From NCBI RefSeq assembly GCF_030247195.1, contig NC_080672.1:70349771-70413770 (forward strand): 64,000 nt of DNA. The letters run 5' to 3'. This DNA comes from Topomyia yanbarensis. Lineage: Eukaryota > Arthropoda > Insecta > Diptera > Culicidae. The translations under genes and the position numbers were made by a program. Positions 46,805 to 58,620 of this stretch are shown here, one piece after another. The notes beneath the pieces were generated by a model. That model was not told the origin of the DNA, did not search any database, and saw only the letters and a list, made by a program, of their open reading frames with translations. The first letter of the stretch is position 1, and each line of letters begins with the position of its first letter.

Positions 46805-47700
46805 TTTCCGCATGTTTCCGGCAGTTAAAAAGTTCTGGGTTCTGGCAGGCAGAGCTTCGTCAGTAAAAAAGTTCTGGGAGTCTGCGAGGAAGATCTCTGT
46901 CAGAAAGTCTGTCATCGGAATTATATCACCAAGAACTTTTTCGGATTTACACAAAGGCAGTTCTTTCTACACCACTATCAGCAAACTTTACATGCTGAGA
47001 TGGTCTTTGTAGAACCAACGAGGAGTTTTCAGTCCTAAAACACGACAATGACGTAAATCAGAAACATCAGCGATGCCAAGTAGCTTCCCTGCGCTATGCT
47101 ATGCTATGACAAAAATATCGAATTTTATTTTATGAGATGTTTTTTCAAAAGATGAGAAGGTTTTATGCCTGATGGAGACATATCTTGAAAGGAGATCCAC
47201 TCCATTGGGCTTTTCCCTACTCCACGAAAATATAAACGAAAATATAAACAACTTTGGGCACGCAGGGGTCTGTCCTTCATACGTGCACAGCGTGATTTGA
47301 GATTTGGTCACGCGTTTTGCTTTGAATTGATAGTATAGATATGAAGGAACAGGTTCCATCATTCGCTTTCTCACGAAACAAACACCGTTGGAAATACCTA
47401 GAAAAAATTTCTCCAGGTTTCAAGCTTAAAGGATTCCACCGTTAAGTATTCCGACATGATGGTTGTAATAAATTTATTAATAGTACCCAGGTGTAGATCG
47501 TTCAGACGCATATCAATCTTATCATTGTCAATATAAACGGGTAGCTTGGTCCTAACATTATCATGCTCAACGACGTATTGCATGTTGTCTTCCATAGCGT
47601 AGCTTTCCATTATGGCCAAAGTTTTAAACATTATCAGTAACGAGTGTGGTGGGCTTGTATAACGACGACTTCCGTTAGTCTAAACTGCATTTGCAAATTT
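46805..47700 (-). pseudogene. LINE remnant: ORF1 followed by RT scrap
   Basis: Minus 47631-47398 gives MFKTLAIMESYAMEDNMQYV, then TKLPVYIDNDKIDMRLND and a TMSEYLTVESFKLETWRNFF-like block. 47380-47270 continues VPSYLYYQFKAKRVTKSQIT, then LCTYEGQTPACPKL (degraded zinc knuckle). 47100-46990 reads AQGSYLASLMFLIYVI, an RT scrap homologous to 34.4 kb. The order is right for one internally deleted element. Confidence 0.6.
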
Positions 47701-48224
47701 GCTGTTGAGTTTCAGACATCTTGAAATAAATCGACGTCAACATTTCATAAGGCATTATATACAATATGCTCATGTTGAGAAAATGGCGTCTGAAAAATTA
47801 CCTCGTACTTTATATTCCCATTTATGAACAGGAGCTTGATTTAAACACCAAACAACTCAATGCCGTGTTAAATTAACCATTTTTTCCGAATAGTATACCA
47901 GATTTTATTAAAAAATTATATTTTGAACGATTTTTGCAGATAATTTTTTTGGTCCCTTTTGAAATATCGCACTGGTTTTGTGCCCTCTCTTATAATCCCT
48001 TTTCGGCGAGACGATAGCTTATAGTGCGTGCGGGTGAGCCCTTTTGTTTACAGCAAATGATTATGTGACGTTTATTTTGATCCCTTTCTTGGTGTTGCGA
48101 TGTTTTTGTTCCCTTTTCAAGTATAGTCTTTTACATTAAGAAAAGGGCCCATAAACAAATTTTCCCGTTTTGTTGTTTGGTGTATATGAACCGTTAATTT
48201 TTGAGGGGAAGTGAAAGGGAACAT

Positions 48225-48897
48225 CGACGAGAACATTTCAAATGGGCCGATAAACAAAACGTAAACAATTCCGGTTAATACTTACTTCAAATAGACACTA
48301 ACAAAGCTTTAAACACACCTTAAATAAGCCGGTTCTGAAGCCTGGCTGTTGGCGAAATAATAGATTATCGAAAAGGCACATAAGCAAAATAACTTGTTTT
48401 GCTTATGTTCCCTTTCACTTTCCCTCAAAAATTAACGGTTCATATACACCAAACAACAAAACGGGAAAATTTGTTTATGGGCCCTTTTCTTAATGAAAAA
48501 GACTATACTTGAAAAGGGAACAAAAACATCGCAACACCAAGAAAGGGATCAAAATAAACGTCACATAATCATTTGCTGTAAACAAAAGGGCTCACCCGCA
48601 CGCACTATAAGCGATCGTCTCGCCGAAAAGGGATTATAAGAGAGGGCACAAAACCAGTGCGATATTTCAAAAGGGACCAAAAAAATTATCTGCAAAAATC
48701 GTTCAAAATACAATTTTTTAATAAAATCTGGTATACTATTCGGAAAAAATGGTTAATTTAACACGGCATTGAGTTGTTTGGTCCTTAAATCAAGCTCCTG
48801 TTCATAAATGGGAATATAAAGTACGAGGTAATTTTTCAGACGCCATTTTCTCAACATGAGCATATTGTATATAATGCCTTATGAAATGTTGACGTCG
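48225..48897. mobile_element. Inner 673-bp copy, inserted in reverse orientation inside the outer copy
   Basis: Ends CGACGAGAACATTTCA ... TGAAATGTTGACGTCG. ACAT duplication at 48221-48224 and 48898-48901. It is the reverse complement of the outer element with few differences, so 47732-48224 and about 48406-48897 form a near-perfect inverted repeat of about 490 bp. Confidence 0.9.
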
Positions 48898-49017
48898 ACA
48901 TAAGCAAAACAAGTTATTTTGCTTATGTGCCTTTTCGATAATCTATTATTTCGCCAACAGCCAGGCTTCAGAACCGGCTTATTTAAGGTGTGTTTAAAGC
49001 TTTGTTAGTGTCTATTT

Positions 49018-49252
49018 CTCGACAAACATATGATTACGGCCTAAAAGCCAACTGTCAAAATCCACTTTGAATGGAAATTCCAGACAAACCGTTACTAGTC
49101 GAACACAGTTCACAACAGTTTATGAAAGAGAAAACTTTTCTCTTTCGTTTACTACCAACATCTGTGATTGGCGTGTAACGGTTTGTCCGGAATTTCCTTT
49201 CAAAGTGGATTTTGACAGTTGGCTTTTAGGCCGTAATCATATGTTTGTCGAG
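49018..49252. mobile_element. 235-bp MITE, CTCGACAAACATATGATTAC ends, copy 1
   Basis: Perfect terminal repeats CTCGACAAACATATGATTAC extend to ...GGCCTAAAAGCCAACTGTCA, then near-palindromic arms. ATTT duplication at 49014-49017 and 49253-49256. Inserted in the right part of the outer 673-bp element. Confidence 0.92.
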
Positions 49253-49324
49253 ATTTGAAGTAAGTATTAACCGGAATTGTTTACGTTTTGTTTATCGGCC
49301 CATTTGAAATGTTCTCGTCGAAAT

Positions 49325-50389
49325 GATCTCTATCGCACCGATGAAAGTAACTGTGCTTTATTGTTCACATTGGCAGACTTTAGGTAGAAACGTTCGTTTA
49401 ATTCACTGCACTGTTAACAAGCAGAGCGACTGATTAGGTACTGGTATCGACTCTGTAGTAATTCCATGATCCCCAGCTCGAGAGAGCGCTCAATGAAATT
49501 ATTCCACGATAGTTGCATTTTTTCTTTTTATGGAATGGATTTCCAGTAAGACGAAAAAAAAAACCAAGAGAACAGGAGCACCTAAACGCCGATGTGTCTT
49601 TTCAGAGATACCAAAGGGAATTCTTCGGGTCCCGAATTGAAAGATGATTTAAGCCGAGAAGAAGCGCTGGTAACCATTGTTTCATCGATGTTGACGAGGC
49701 ACTCTTGAGAGATTAAACAAAACCATCGGAAGGTACAATTCTGAGATTCGACTTGCTTGTCGCATTCCGATTAAGGATGAGTATACGTTGCAGTTGGTTG
49801 TGGTCGGTCGTAACTGCGATCTGGAGCATAGTGAAAAGCGAAGACTGAATAAATAGAGGGCTGAAGTATCTCATCCAAGAATTGATCCACTGGGTTCCAG
49901 ATCCCATTTCGTAAAAAGCGACTGAAAACAGGAGTCCTCGAGTCGAAGAGTTTCTCCATGCCGAAGACTGAATGATTGGCATGATTAAAATATGCTAGTC
50001 GGGCACGGAGTGTCGTGGGTATTGTCCTTGCTGTGTTAAGCGAATCTCTTACACAATGGACGTTTGTTTCTTCGCAAATCGTGAGATTCAGATGATGGTC
50101 ATGTCGCTAATGCCCACTTCGGGGTTCGCTATAGGCGATTATAAGCCAACGTATTTGGTATCTTCTAGTAGCTGTACAATAAGTGCCGTTGATGAAACGT
50201 GTAATGCTCTGATCGACCATGGTTCGAGTAGCCCAAATTAATCTTCAGCATAAACGTACAGCAACTATGAATCTATCATGCCTTTTGCAGGAAACAAAAG
50301 CTTTCATACACACAGAAAAAAAAATCTTGGTAAAAATAAGAGTGATCCGCTCTTAGCAAAAAGCAACCAACGCCTACTATTAGGTAGAA
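49325..50389. other. Intergenic with LINE scraps
   Basis: 49445-49515 matches 46.25 kb. A minus-strand stretch at 49982-49713 (KLFDSRTPVFSRFLRNG on frame-corrected reading) looks like decayed retrotransposon coding sequence of unknown clade. No host gene. Confidence 0.4.
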
Positions 50390-50702
50390 AGGGATCATCC
50401 ATAAATGATGTAGCATTTTTGAGTGATTTTTAACATCCCCCTCCCCCATCGTAGCATTTCGTCACAAACCTCTAAATACCTCCTGGTAATTACGTAGCTT
50501 GACGGTAACCCTACCACCCTCCTTGTCACCGTGAAAAATTAAAAAAAAGTAAAAAACGATGTTCAACGGGTAAGATTGTCGTGACATCAGGTCAACCCCT
50601 ATTCCCATTAAAAAAGCTACGTAGCATGTCGTCACACGTCATCACAAAAGACAAAACGCCCCCCTCTCCCATGTAATGCTACGTCATTTATGAATGGTCC
50701 CT
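50390..50702. mobile_element. MITE of the AGGGACCAT..CATAAAT family, copy 2
   Basis: Left end AGGGATCATCCATAAATGAT, right end complement of AGGGACCATTCATAAATGAC, both followed by GTAGCATT. The interior has C-rich tracts (catccccctcccccatcg) and matches 57.70 kb. Confidence 0.8.
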
Positions 50703-51430
50703 AGCGCGACTGGCCGGAAGGTTAATAAAAAAAAACTGCTTCAAATCTTTTCCAACGGCGCTCCTACCCAGCAGGTGAGAGACTGCCGAACAGCCGCCCG
50801 GACTTCACACCAGCACTCAGAAGCAATTACAGAGCCGGTAGATCAATTACAGTAACTAAGTTTCGTGTTGGCACCACGTGGACAGATTGCTCCCGTGAAC
50901 GCGGCGCCTAATGATTCACTGCCAAAATGCCATTTTCAATGTCACCAAAGAGATGTACAAGTTATTCATTTCGAGTCTAGGCTAAATCTTCCTATCTTGT
51001 GCCGTAAAGATAGACACGATTCATATTCTATTGTTGTGAACCTAATTAGTAATCTAATAACGATCGTAGCAAAGTTACGATCTTGTTCGAGAAAAGAATT
51101 CACATTGTTTTCCTCTTTCAGCCTCTTGCTCAGCAAGCCACAAACGGATGGCTTAAATCGGAATCCTCCAACGCTTGGAGACCATTTTCACCTTCGTCGG
51201 GACATACATGAGTTTTGTTGAAACGATGAAGGACATAATCAACAGCAACTGGACAAGGGAATGAACGTGTATTCTGACAACAGGAATCGTAGGGCATAAG
51301 CTCTATATTTTACTTTAAACCTTTTTTAATTAAAGTGACATAAAAATACTTAATAAATAGTGCAATAATATTTATAAGAAATGCTGCTTATTCTAACTTT
51401 AGTTTCATTGAGATCAGAACAAACCAAAGC
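50703..51430. other. Intergenic, no gene seen
   Basis: A plus-strand open stretch at 50865-51221 has no recognised motif and starts with a non-ATG codon; treated as chance or retrotransposon residue. Confidence 0.35.
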
Positions 51431-51433
51431 AGG

Positions 51434-51439
51434 TTTATT
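51434..51439 (-). promoter_or_regulatory. PIG-Z: Candidate polyadenylation signal for PIG-Z
   Basis: AATAAA on the minus strand (tttatt on plus), about 90 nt after the PIG-Z stop. Confidence 0.5.
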
Positions 51440-51526
51440 TACATAACAAATGGACTAGCTTTTTCTGGCATAACTCGCGACCATCCAGATAGTCATACGG
51501 GTAAGTTCGGTATGCACCATTCCCTG

Positions 51527-52472
51527 TTATTTGATTCTTTTCCGAACATCGATGCGATAGAGCACCAATCCGAACTGGTGCACCAGTGCTGAGAATTGTT
51601 TCAAGATTCGTGTCACCGAATACGGATTTCGTTCATCCTCGAAGGCGTAGATGGGACAGGTATCCTGCATCTCGTCCGGGTCGGTGTTGATACCGCACAG
51701 ATGTTGACCCAGCAGTTTGGGTGGAGCTTCCACGGACAGGTGCGGATAGAAAACAGTAATCTGAGTATGCTTTATAAGGGCGGTTGTGCGGTTATGGAAC
51801 ACATCGTTCAATTCCTCGGCCAAACTGGAGGGGATGGCAAGGTATAGTAAGTATTTTTGATTATTACTGATGGCTTTCATTTCGTTAATATCCAGAATTA
51901 GTTTAAGCTTGCGGTAGAGATGTGGTAATTCCATACTGCCGTACTCGTACAGAAAAAACTGCTTTCCTCGGCGGTACTTTTGTCCATTTTCCGGGTTGAC
52001 TAGCAAAGTTTGTGTGCTTGGTATATCTAGGAAGCATTGTGGCATGCTGTAAATATGACTGGTAACGAGATGGATGTGAGTTGCTGTAGAACGAATATCC
52101 ATTTGACGGCTCAGATGAGCTGCCAGCTGGTACACTCCACCCTGGTGGATGAAACCATAGAACAGCGTCAAGGCGAGATTAACCGAATACCACACCTGGA
52201 ACAAGTATCGTGAACTGGCTCTGGTGCTTAGAACGTAGTTGTAGAGGAAATCCCTCAAGTACGAACGCACTTTGAAAGGGTAGGAACTACAGACACCGGT
52301 CTTGAGTTTCGGAGCATGCAGAAGGATCAGCGGAAGTGTGATTGGCAGTAGGAAACGTGGCTCCTGGTGGTTGATAAAGGAAAGCATAAAAATGGGAAAA
52401 AAGATGGCTGACAGCATCAATCCCACGAAGGACTGGGCTCGAGGCAAATTGGTCAGTTCGTTAGATGCAAAT
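51527..52472 (-). CDS. PIG-Z: PIG-Z exon 3
   Basis: Begins A|TTTGCA after cttcctag, completing AGA (Arg), then FASNELTNLPRAQSFVGLML and the conserved HQEPRFLLP. Ends DVRKRIK and TAA at 51527-51529. Confidence 0.9.
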
Positions 52473-53807
52473 CTAGGAAGAGAAAAAAAGATTTTTATAA
52501 CAATTACCTGAGAGCAGACATAATAATATGATGGTTTTTTTCAATGAAAGTTTTCGATCGCACCCGCTTGATTTTGCTGCCGTTATTGGGACTTGCAATC
52601 AAATTTGCTTGAAAAAAAGCAACATGCGGTCATGCAGAATATGCAATTTAATATTTTACCTGTACACCATCACCGCAAAGGATAGCACTGCAATCACTCC
52701 CAGGACGTTAAACAGAATAGGGATGTTCACCAGTAGATGCAAATAGTATGGATGTACCCCGTGCTGTTTCGTATTCTCCGGATTGATATTGTACCGTATG
52801 AAGTTCAGCGGTGTCACAACAAAATTGTCAATACCAACGTCTAACTGTTCAAGCTCAGCTGGTGTTAGATATCCATAGTACAGAGAATCCACCACGATGA
52901 AGAACACCAATGCCGGAACTGACGAGAGTACGAAGACGACAATCCTCACATTGAAATCGGCAAAAGAAACCATCTTTGTGCCCATCCCTCGCAGCAGCCA
53001 GTGAAATACCAGTGGCGTGCCGAACAGAAAGAACGTAGGTCGGTTGAAAACTCCTGCCACGCAGAGGGTCGCCATTAGAACACATTTGTTAAGTGAATGC
53101 GATGGAAGAGACATTTTCAGTTTGTATAGTTTCACTTTCTCCACGTAATTTCTTGCCTTTAGGTACTTTTCCTCCAAAAACTCCCGCTGGTAAATTACCG
53201 TATTGGAATGTATCATGCAATCACTGACTATGTACAGCAACATTGAACAAATAGCCATTTCAACTGAATTCGTGAATGTTCTTGTGGAATAAACCAACAA
53301 TACGTAGGAACTAGCCAGCGTGAGAAGTCGAAACTGACTCTGTAATCCATAGGCAGCGCATATTTTTCGAAGACTCCAATCATTGACAAAGGAAAGAATA
53401 ACCATCAAAAGTCGCGGAAACACCAGTATAACGTAACTTCCTCTGAGGTTCACATCCAAATAGTACTTGCTGTACATTGAAATAAACCGAAGTACGCTGA
53501 ACGGAAGCTTCAGTCCAAAATAAGGTATTGCTATCGATCGGATCGGGAAGGTACTATTGAACTCCCAAGTTCGGGTTACCTCCAGACCGTATTCATCTCC
53601 TGGGGAAAATAGGAAAAAAAATTGGAACATAATCACTCGAAAAAAAACAGCAAAAAATATACCGGCAATGATTTCTACCGATTGGAAAAACTCATCCGGA
53701 TGGATGTAGCCAACCTGCGGAACAAACACTAGCACTACTCGCAGAAAGCACAGAATGTAATAGGAAACCAATGAGGAGTCTTTCGGTTTGATCGATTTGG
53801 AATGCAT
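51527..53807 (-). CDS. PIG-Z: PIG-Z, GPI mannosyltransferase 4 (GT22 family), complete
   Basis: Three exons (53807-53663, 53599-52660, 52472-51527) total 2031 nt, 676 residues plus TAA. Family role: transfers a fourth, side-branch mannose from dolichol-phosphate-mannose to the GPI precursor in the ER membrane (SMP3/PIG-Z). Evidence: the luminal GT22 motif HPDEFFQ at residues 36-42, just after the first hydrophobic segment. Next comes DEYGLEVTRTWEFNSTFPIRS, whose TWE-N--PIRS block is typical of PIG-B/PIG-Z/ALG enzymes. HQEPRFLLP lies at about 397-405, with repeated hydrophobic segments throughout. The start is the ATG at 53805-53807; the frame stays open further upstream, but only with non-ATG codons and into a MITE. 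PIG-B is the main alternative; the long Cys-poor tail and HPDEFFQS-VEI context fit PIG-Z better. Introns are 63 and 187 nt. Confidence 0.88.
52660..53599 (-). CDS. PIG-Z: PIG-Z exon 2
   Basis: Acceptor ttttccccag. Codes from DEYGLEVTRTWEFNSTFPIR through several membrane spans to FAVMVYR. Donor TACAG|gtaaaa, phase 2. Confidence 0.9.
53663..53807 (-). CDS. PIG-Z: PIG-Z exon 1
   Basis: 48 codons plus 1 nt. It has a hydrophobic segment (LVSYYILCFLRVVLVFVP) followed by GYIHPDEFFQSVEIIA, the catalytic-loop motif. Donor GCCG|gtatat. Confidence 0.88.
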
Positions 53808-53874
53808 TTTATTCAGTATCACAAGTTTTAAAAATATAGTAGCTGAGTCCCGATTATCGATTCGAAAAGGTATT

Positions 53875-54109
53875 CTCGACAAACATATGATTACGGCCTA
53901 AAAGCCAACTGTCAAAATCCACTTTGAATGGAAATTTCAGACAAACCGTTACTAGTCGAACACAGCTCACAACAGTTTATGAAAGAGAAAACTTTGCTCT
54001 TTCATTTACTACCAACATCTGTGATTGGCGTGTAACGGTTTGTCCGGAATTTCCATTCAAAGTGGATTTTGACAGTTGGCTTTTAGGCCGTAATCATATG
54101 TTTGTCGAG
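53875..54109. mobile_element. 235-bp MITE, CTCGACAAACATATGATTAC ends, copy 2 (PIG-Z upstream)
   Basis: Same ends and length as the 49.0-kb copy, over 95% identical by eye. TATT duplication at 53871-53874 and 54110-54113. It begins 68 bp upstream of the PIG-Z ATG, in the 5' UTR or promoter. Confidence 0.92.
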
Positions 54110-54239
54110 TATTGTTTTGAATTTTTTTTCGCTGTCGTTCGGCTTCCGCAAATGTCAAACTGTCTTCGTCAAGAATTACGAGGGGTGAATGGATTGACAT
54201 TTCATTACTTTAGTTCATATTTCGTTAAGTTGACTAATG

Positions 54240-54840
54240 TCCCCAGTAAAGTTCAGCCGGAAATGAACTGGAATTCTGGCTGGTTCCAGATTGCATTCCG
54301 GCTCCAGTGACACAACCGATTCGATTATTACGGCGTCATCATAAAATTTTCCAACATTGTTCCAATAAATATCGAAAGACTCTGATGTCGTCTAGCATAC
54401 CACAGAGAACATACATACATGATCGAACAAAAATATTTAAAAAACGTGTGTAAACATTTGAATTAATATACGATAAACACTAGCGCCGCCACACCAACCT
54501 ATCCCAACTATCCGTCAAATCCATTCCGGAACCGGTTTGTAATCCTGAATGGATTCAGCATAGAATCGTTGATAGAATCTTGCTCAAAGAAAACAACCGA
54601 TTTCGACTCTATCGGTTGATGCATTTAAGGTGGGATTCATACTGGAAGTCCGAACCGGTTCCGGACTAGTTTGACTGGGTAGAGGAATAACCGCTGTCAA
54701 TTCTGTCGAACTCAGCCACAAAAAACATGACGACAGTAGCGCAGCGGTTTGGATATCCCAACTACCTTCGAAACCGTTAGGGATTTTACACAAGTTGAAT
54801 GCTGAAGATGGACGTCTGTTCTCTGTGGGCATACTATGTT
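54240..54840. mobile_element. Palindromic GGAACCGGTT-type element(s)
   Basis: 54240-54320 has agtaaagttcagccgg, ctggttccag and attccggctccag. 54500-54690 has inverted arms around ccggaaccggttt...cctgaatggattcag and gattcatactgga...gaaccggttccgg. Related pieces lie at 56.40 and 62.15 kb. Non-coding. Confidence 0.6.
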
Positions 54841-56390
54841 AAGACTATCAGCACCGGTGCGTAAGCAAATGCGTGTGTATTTTGATTACGCTAAACGATA
54901 ATAATATATTTACACACCCAATTTTCGCACTGGTCGTTGGTAAATACACACACCGGTAGTTGTTATTATAGTTACGTTACATTTTTTGCAATCATGAAAT
55001 AAAATAATTTTATTATTTTTTTTTTAATTATATGGATTTAATTCAGTGGAAAAAATGTAGCTAGAAAGAAAATTATTATACATTTATTTATTGAATTCAA
55101 TAATACATTTATTTATTGAATTCAATAAAATCATTTCAGTAACAAATATCGTTCTCTTTTCCAAAAATTATTTTATTGAAATGATTGCAAAATTATTCAA
55201 ACTGGAAATGTTTACTGAGATTAAAAGTTGATTATTGTTTTAATGCAAAAAAATGTTCGTACTATTAATTTTGCTGATTGAAGCAATAAACATTGTATAA
55301 TTGAATTCAATAAGACATATTTTTGTTCAAAGATGTTAAAATTTTCTATGTAATAATAATTATGAGAATTCATAGAATTCTATGAACTAATGTTTGCCCG
55401 GCAGTTGTTGTCTGAAGCACATACTACGACGGGTCCGAATCAGGAGTGCAATGAAGAAGATCTCATCCTAGAGACTTGCGGTGGAAGAAGCTTTTCGGCC
55501 ATTCAACGATTCTTTTGTGGAACTAGTTTTAACGAACGATCAGTTTCGAAGACTTTCGTTTTTTTTGTATTTCGAAGCCTTTGAAGAGGAGATAATTGAA
55601 AAGCCAGAGAAAGCTGGGTTTTACTAAAATGTGCGAAAGCCATCTGACATACGTCCTTCGGACGCTACTGTCAAGTATATTCGGATGGGAGAAAATTTGC
55701 GCCTTAATCTATGTGAGAACCCTGCTATACCCCAGATAATAGATGTTTAGACAGATTTTTACATAAATATTTAGCCCAAACGTCCGTCATCTCAGGTAAT
55801 ATTGCAGAGAGTACAGTTGGGTAAATATATCTGCGTTTTAAGAATGTTCAAAGGCGATTTTGAATCGCAGAATAGTGGACTTATTCAGGAATAGTTGGTA
55901 TGCTAGACTGTACCCACTCGAAATGGAAACATTACTGTAGAACTTCGGCAGAATAGTATACAGTAAAACAAAAATAATGAAGTGGTGGCATTTTATGCGT
56001 GGCTTCAATAATGATATTAAATAAGTAACTTCGTTGTTTCCGAGGTTGATACACGGAGTACGTTGATATAGTCGTCACATCTCGTCTGACTTAGAACTAG
56101 AATCAGGAATCAGTAGCGGTTGGCTCAATGGCATGTTCCCAATGTAGATCCGAGCTTTGTGCTTAAAAGACAATTATCAATATTCACGTTGAGGGGAAGT
56201 TCCAAATCAATATTCACCAAACACATCTAGTGCTCGTGAACAAAAGGAGTATTGTCATCTCTTTCGTGACTGCTGTGAACTGCGCTGAGTCAACAATAGT
56301 TTCTCCGGACATCAGCAAGCAACAACCGCTATCCAGCGCTACTATCGACCAACAGACTTCCAGTAATCGGTATACGGACTTTGCGTACAC
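54841..56390. other. Intergenic, AT-rich
   Basis: Repeated ttattgaattcaataa palindromes at 55080-55140 and 55300-55320 recur at 60.2-60.3 kb, probably short element debris. 56095-56165 carries the same R1-like ORF1 scrap as 14.1 and 17.25 kb (aatcaggaatcagtagcg.tggctca.atggca.gttccc). No gene. Confidence 0.45.
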
Positions 56391-56394
56391 CCAG

Positions 56395-56610
56395 TAAAGT
56401 TCAAATGAGCCGGAATTCTGGCTGTTTTTAGTCCATATTCCGGCTCCATTGATAAAACCGTTTCTAACTAGAATGTGTCACTGAAGCCAGAATGCGAATT
56501 AGAACCAGCCAACATTCCGGCTGAGCTTAACTTGTAGTATTCCGGCGCCAATAACACAACTAATTCCAGTTAGAATCGGTTGTATCATTTGAGCTAGAAT
56601 ACTAAATGCA
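56395..56610. repeat. Decayed element of the CCGGAATTCTGGCT family
   Basis: cagtaaagttcaaatgagccgg, ttccggctccattgata and repeated attccggc/gccggaat in both orientations match 54.24-54.32 kb. Confidence 0.5.
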
Positions 56611-57698
56611 ACTACATCTACTTCAAGAAATAAACATTAAGTGCGTACCCTGGGGCAAATTGGTACACACGAATTTGTAGCAAATTGATACAGTGTATCA
56701 ATTTAATCCAACATTTTGTCATCGATACGGTAATTCCAAAGATGGAATCAAATAATCAGTTATTGCTCAAAATTATAAATTTCATTACAATTTATCAGTA
56801 TGCAAATGACATAACACGGAATCTTGCTTTCAAACAACGGTCCTGCGGGGTAGTGCAAAATTCCTAGCGTCAGCGATAAGAATTTTTTTTCATAATTCAA
56901 AGTAGCGTACTGTGTCTCCAACTTTTAACTCAAACAATTTGAAATTCTATTAGATCTTCGCCTGTCAAATGCATTAGCATCGCCTTTTACGATGCGATGA
57001 GCTGAAGCGACAATAATGTAATGTAATGTTCAGATGTGCTCTTTTGAATATCATCGATGTATTTCCCAAATCAGTCTTCGAATTGTTATATTTGTTTGTC
57101 TGTGCTTAGAACGAGCCAAAGGATCATCAGGTGTTTGCCATGGCCTGACACGGGTCTTAATCATACGTAGGTTAAACAGTCGAACGCTCGAAAATTTTTG
57201 AACGTGACGTTCGCTGCTTACCAAATTGGTCATCAAATCCACATCAATGTATCCATAGTTTGGATAAAATTCTCGGAGTAAGTCAAAAACTATTGCAACG
57301 AATTAACAAAAGTGGCTATCCTAGAATTATAGGACATTTCCACATTGTTCGATGCGGAATACTTCTAGTAAATTTATAATAATCGTCTCGAAACAAGCAA
57401 TTTCATTGTCAAAATAAATTATAAAGTTAATTAACATTTCGTGTTACTGTTTCGAAGAACAATATTAGAAATGTTAAATTGTATTAAAAATATCATTTTT
57501 ATAAATTAAGTGCAACCACCCAACCCCGTCTACTCCCGCTCTCCCCTTATTTCCAGACTAAGTGAATTTGAATTCCAAGTGCATTCACGTTCATGCATTT
57601 CACTATACTGCCTGATCGCACGTCAGTCCCATAAAGATAGGAAATCCCATAGAAAACGGGGCAAATATGCGATCATTGGTAGTATACACCACAACACA
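56611..57698. other. Intergenic, no gene seen
   Basis: AT-rich; only a short ccctggggcaaattgg motif at about 56647, like that at 25.8 kb. Confidence 0.4.
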
Positions 57699-57993
57699 AG
57701 GGACCATCCATAAATGACGTAGCATTTTTGAGTGATTTTTAACACCCCCTTCCCCCATCGTAGCATTTCGTCACAAACCTCTAAATACACCCCTGTTAAT
57801 TACGTAGCTTGACCGTAACCCTGTCCCCCCCCCCCCCCCTTGTCACCGTATTTTTTTTTAATTCTATTCTATTCCCCTTTAAAAAAGCTACGTAGCATGA
57901 CATGACCCCCTACCCCCCTGTCGTCACACATCATCACAAAATAAAAAATTCTCCCTCCCCCATATAATGCTACGTCATTTATGGATGATCCCC
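57699..57993. mobile_element. MITE of the AGGGACCAT..CATAAAT family, copy 3
   Basis: Left end AGGGACCATCCATAAATGAC, right end complement of GGGGATCATCCATAAATGAC. Shares gtagcatttttgagtgattt and the C-tract interior with 50.39 kb. A poly-C run lies at about 57826-57838. Confidence 0.8.
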
Positions 57994-58620
57994 AATATTA
58001 TCCCTCGAAAATATGATGAACCACCGGATGAAATGAGATGGTGATGATGTAACAGGTTTGATCTGTGTCCTGCCACCTATTAGCAATTAAATCCAGTGTT
58101 TTTGAACTAAGCGCCGCAGAGTGTGTGATAAACCATTATCGTCGTGATCTTCTTTTTACTACTGGTCCTGAATTAAAAACTTTTGCGCGAGAAAAATACA
58201 CGCATTTTCTTTCTTCTCGAATCATACTTTCCACAGTCCCCACAATCATCACTATTTGTTCTTTAAAACTCTCTCTTTCCTTTTTAACCTTACTCCAAAT
58301 GTGAATAGGAAAACTCCCAGGGTCGTTCTATGCTACTTTGACTGTACACGAAAGCTTGCCCTTCCAGCATAAAAATCAACATATCCTCGGACTGTACGCA
58401 AGAGGGTTCATTAGCAGGGTTGCAACCAACTAGTTTTTCCAATATTACCGTTTCGAACCTCGGAAAGATTTCAGAAAGTGAGGGGTGGGAAATTATAGCT
58501 TTATGTAAATTTTCATCGAATCAGGGCGATATCAACCGTAATGTGTGAAATCTAAGGAACGTTGCTTCTTGATCTAATAGAAAAACAGTACTTTTGAGCG
58601 AGACAAACGAGCTGTTATCA
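57994..58620. other. Intergenic, no gene seen
   Basis: No supported coding or repeat structure. Confidence 0.35.

Larger units (their letters stand above)
47732..49320. mobile_element. Nested transposon: outer 673-bp element, interrupted twice
   Basis: Outer ends are CGACGTCAACATTTCA at 47732 and the complement of CGACGAGAACATTTCA ending at 49320. Target duplication AAAT lies at 47728-47731 and 49321-49324. Two insertions break it: an inverted copy of itself (48225-48897, duplication ACAT) and a MITE (49018-49252, duplication ATTT). Removing 677 and 239 bp leaves exactly 673 bp. No coding capacity is seen, so it is non-autonomous. Confidence 0.9.

Noticed and set aside
49018..54113. 49.0 and 53.9 kb MITE copies as a segmental duplication
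   Set aside because: Each copy has its own 4-bp duplication and unrelated flanks, so they are independent insertions.
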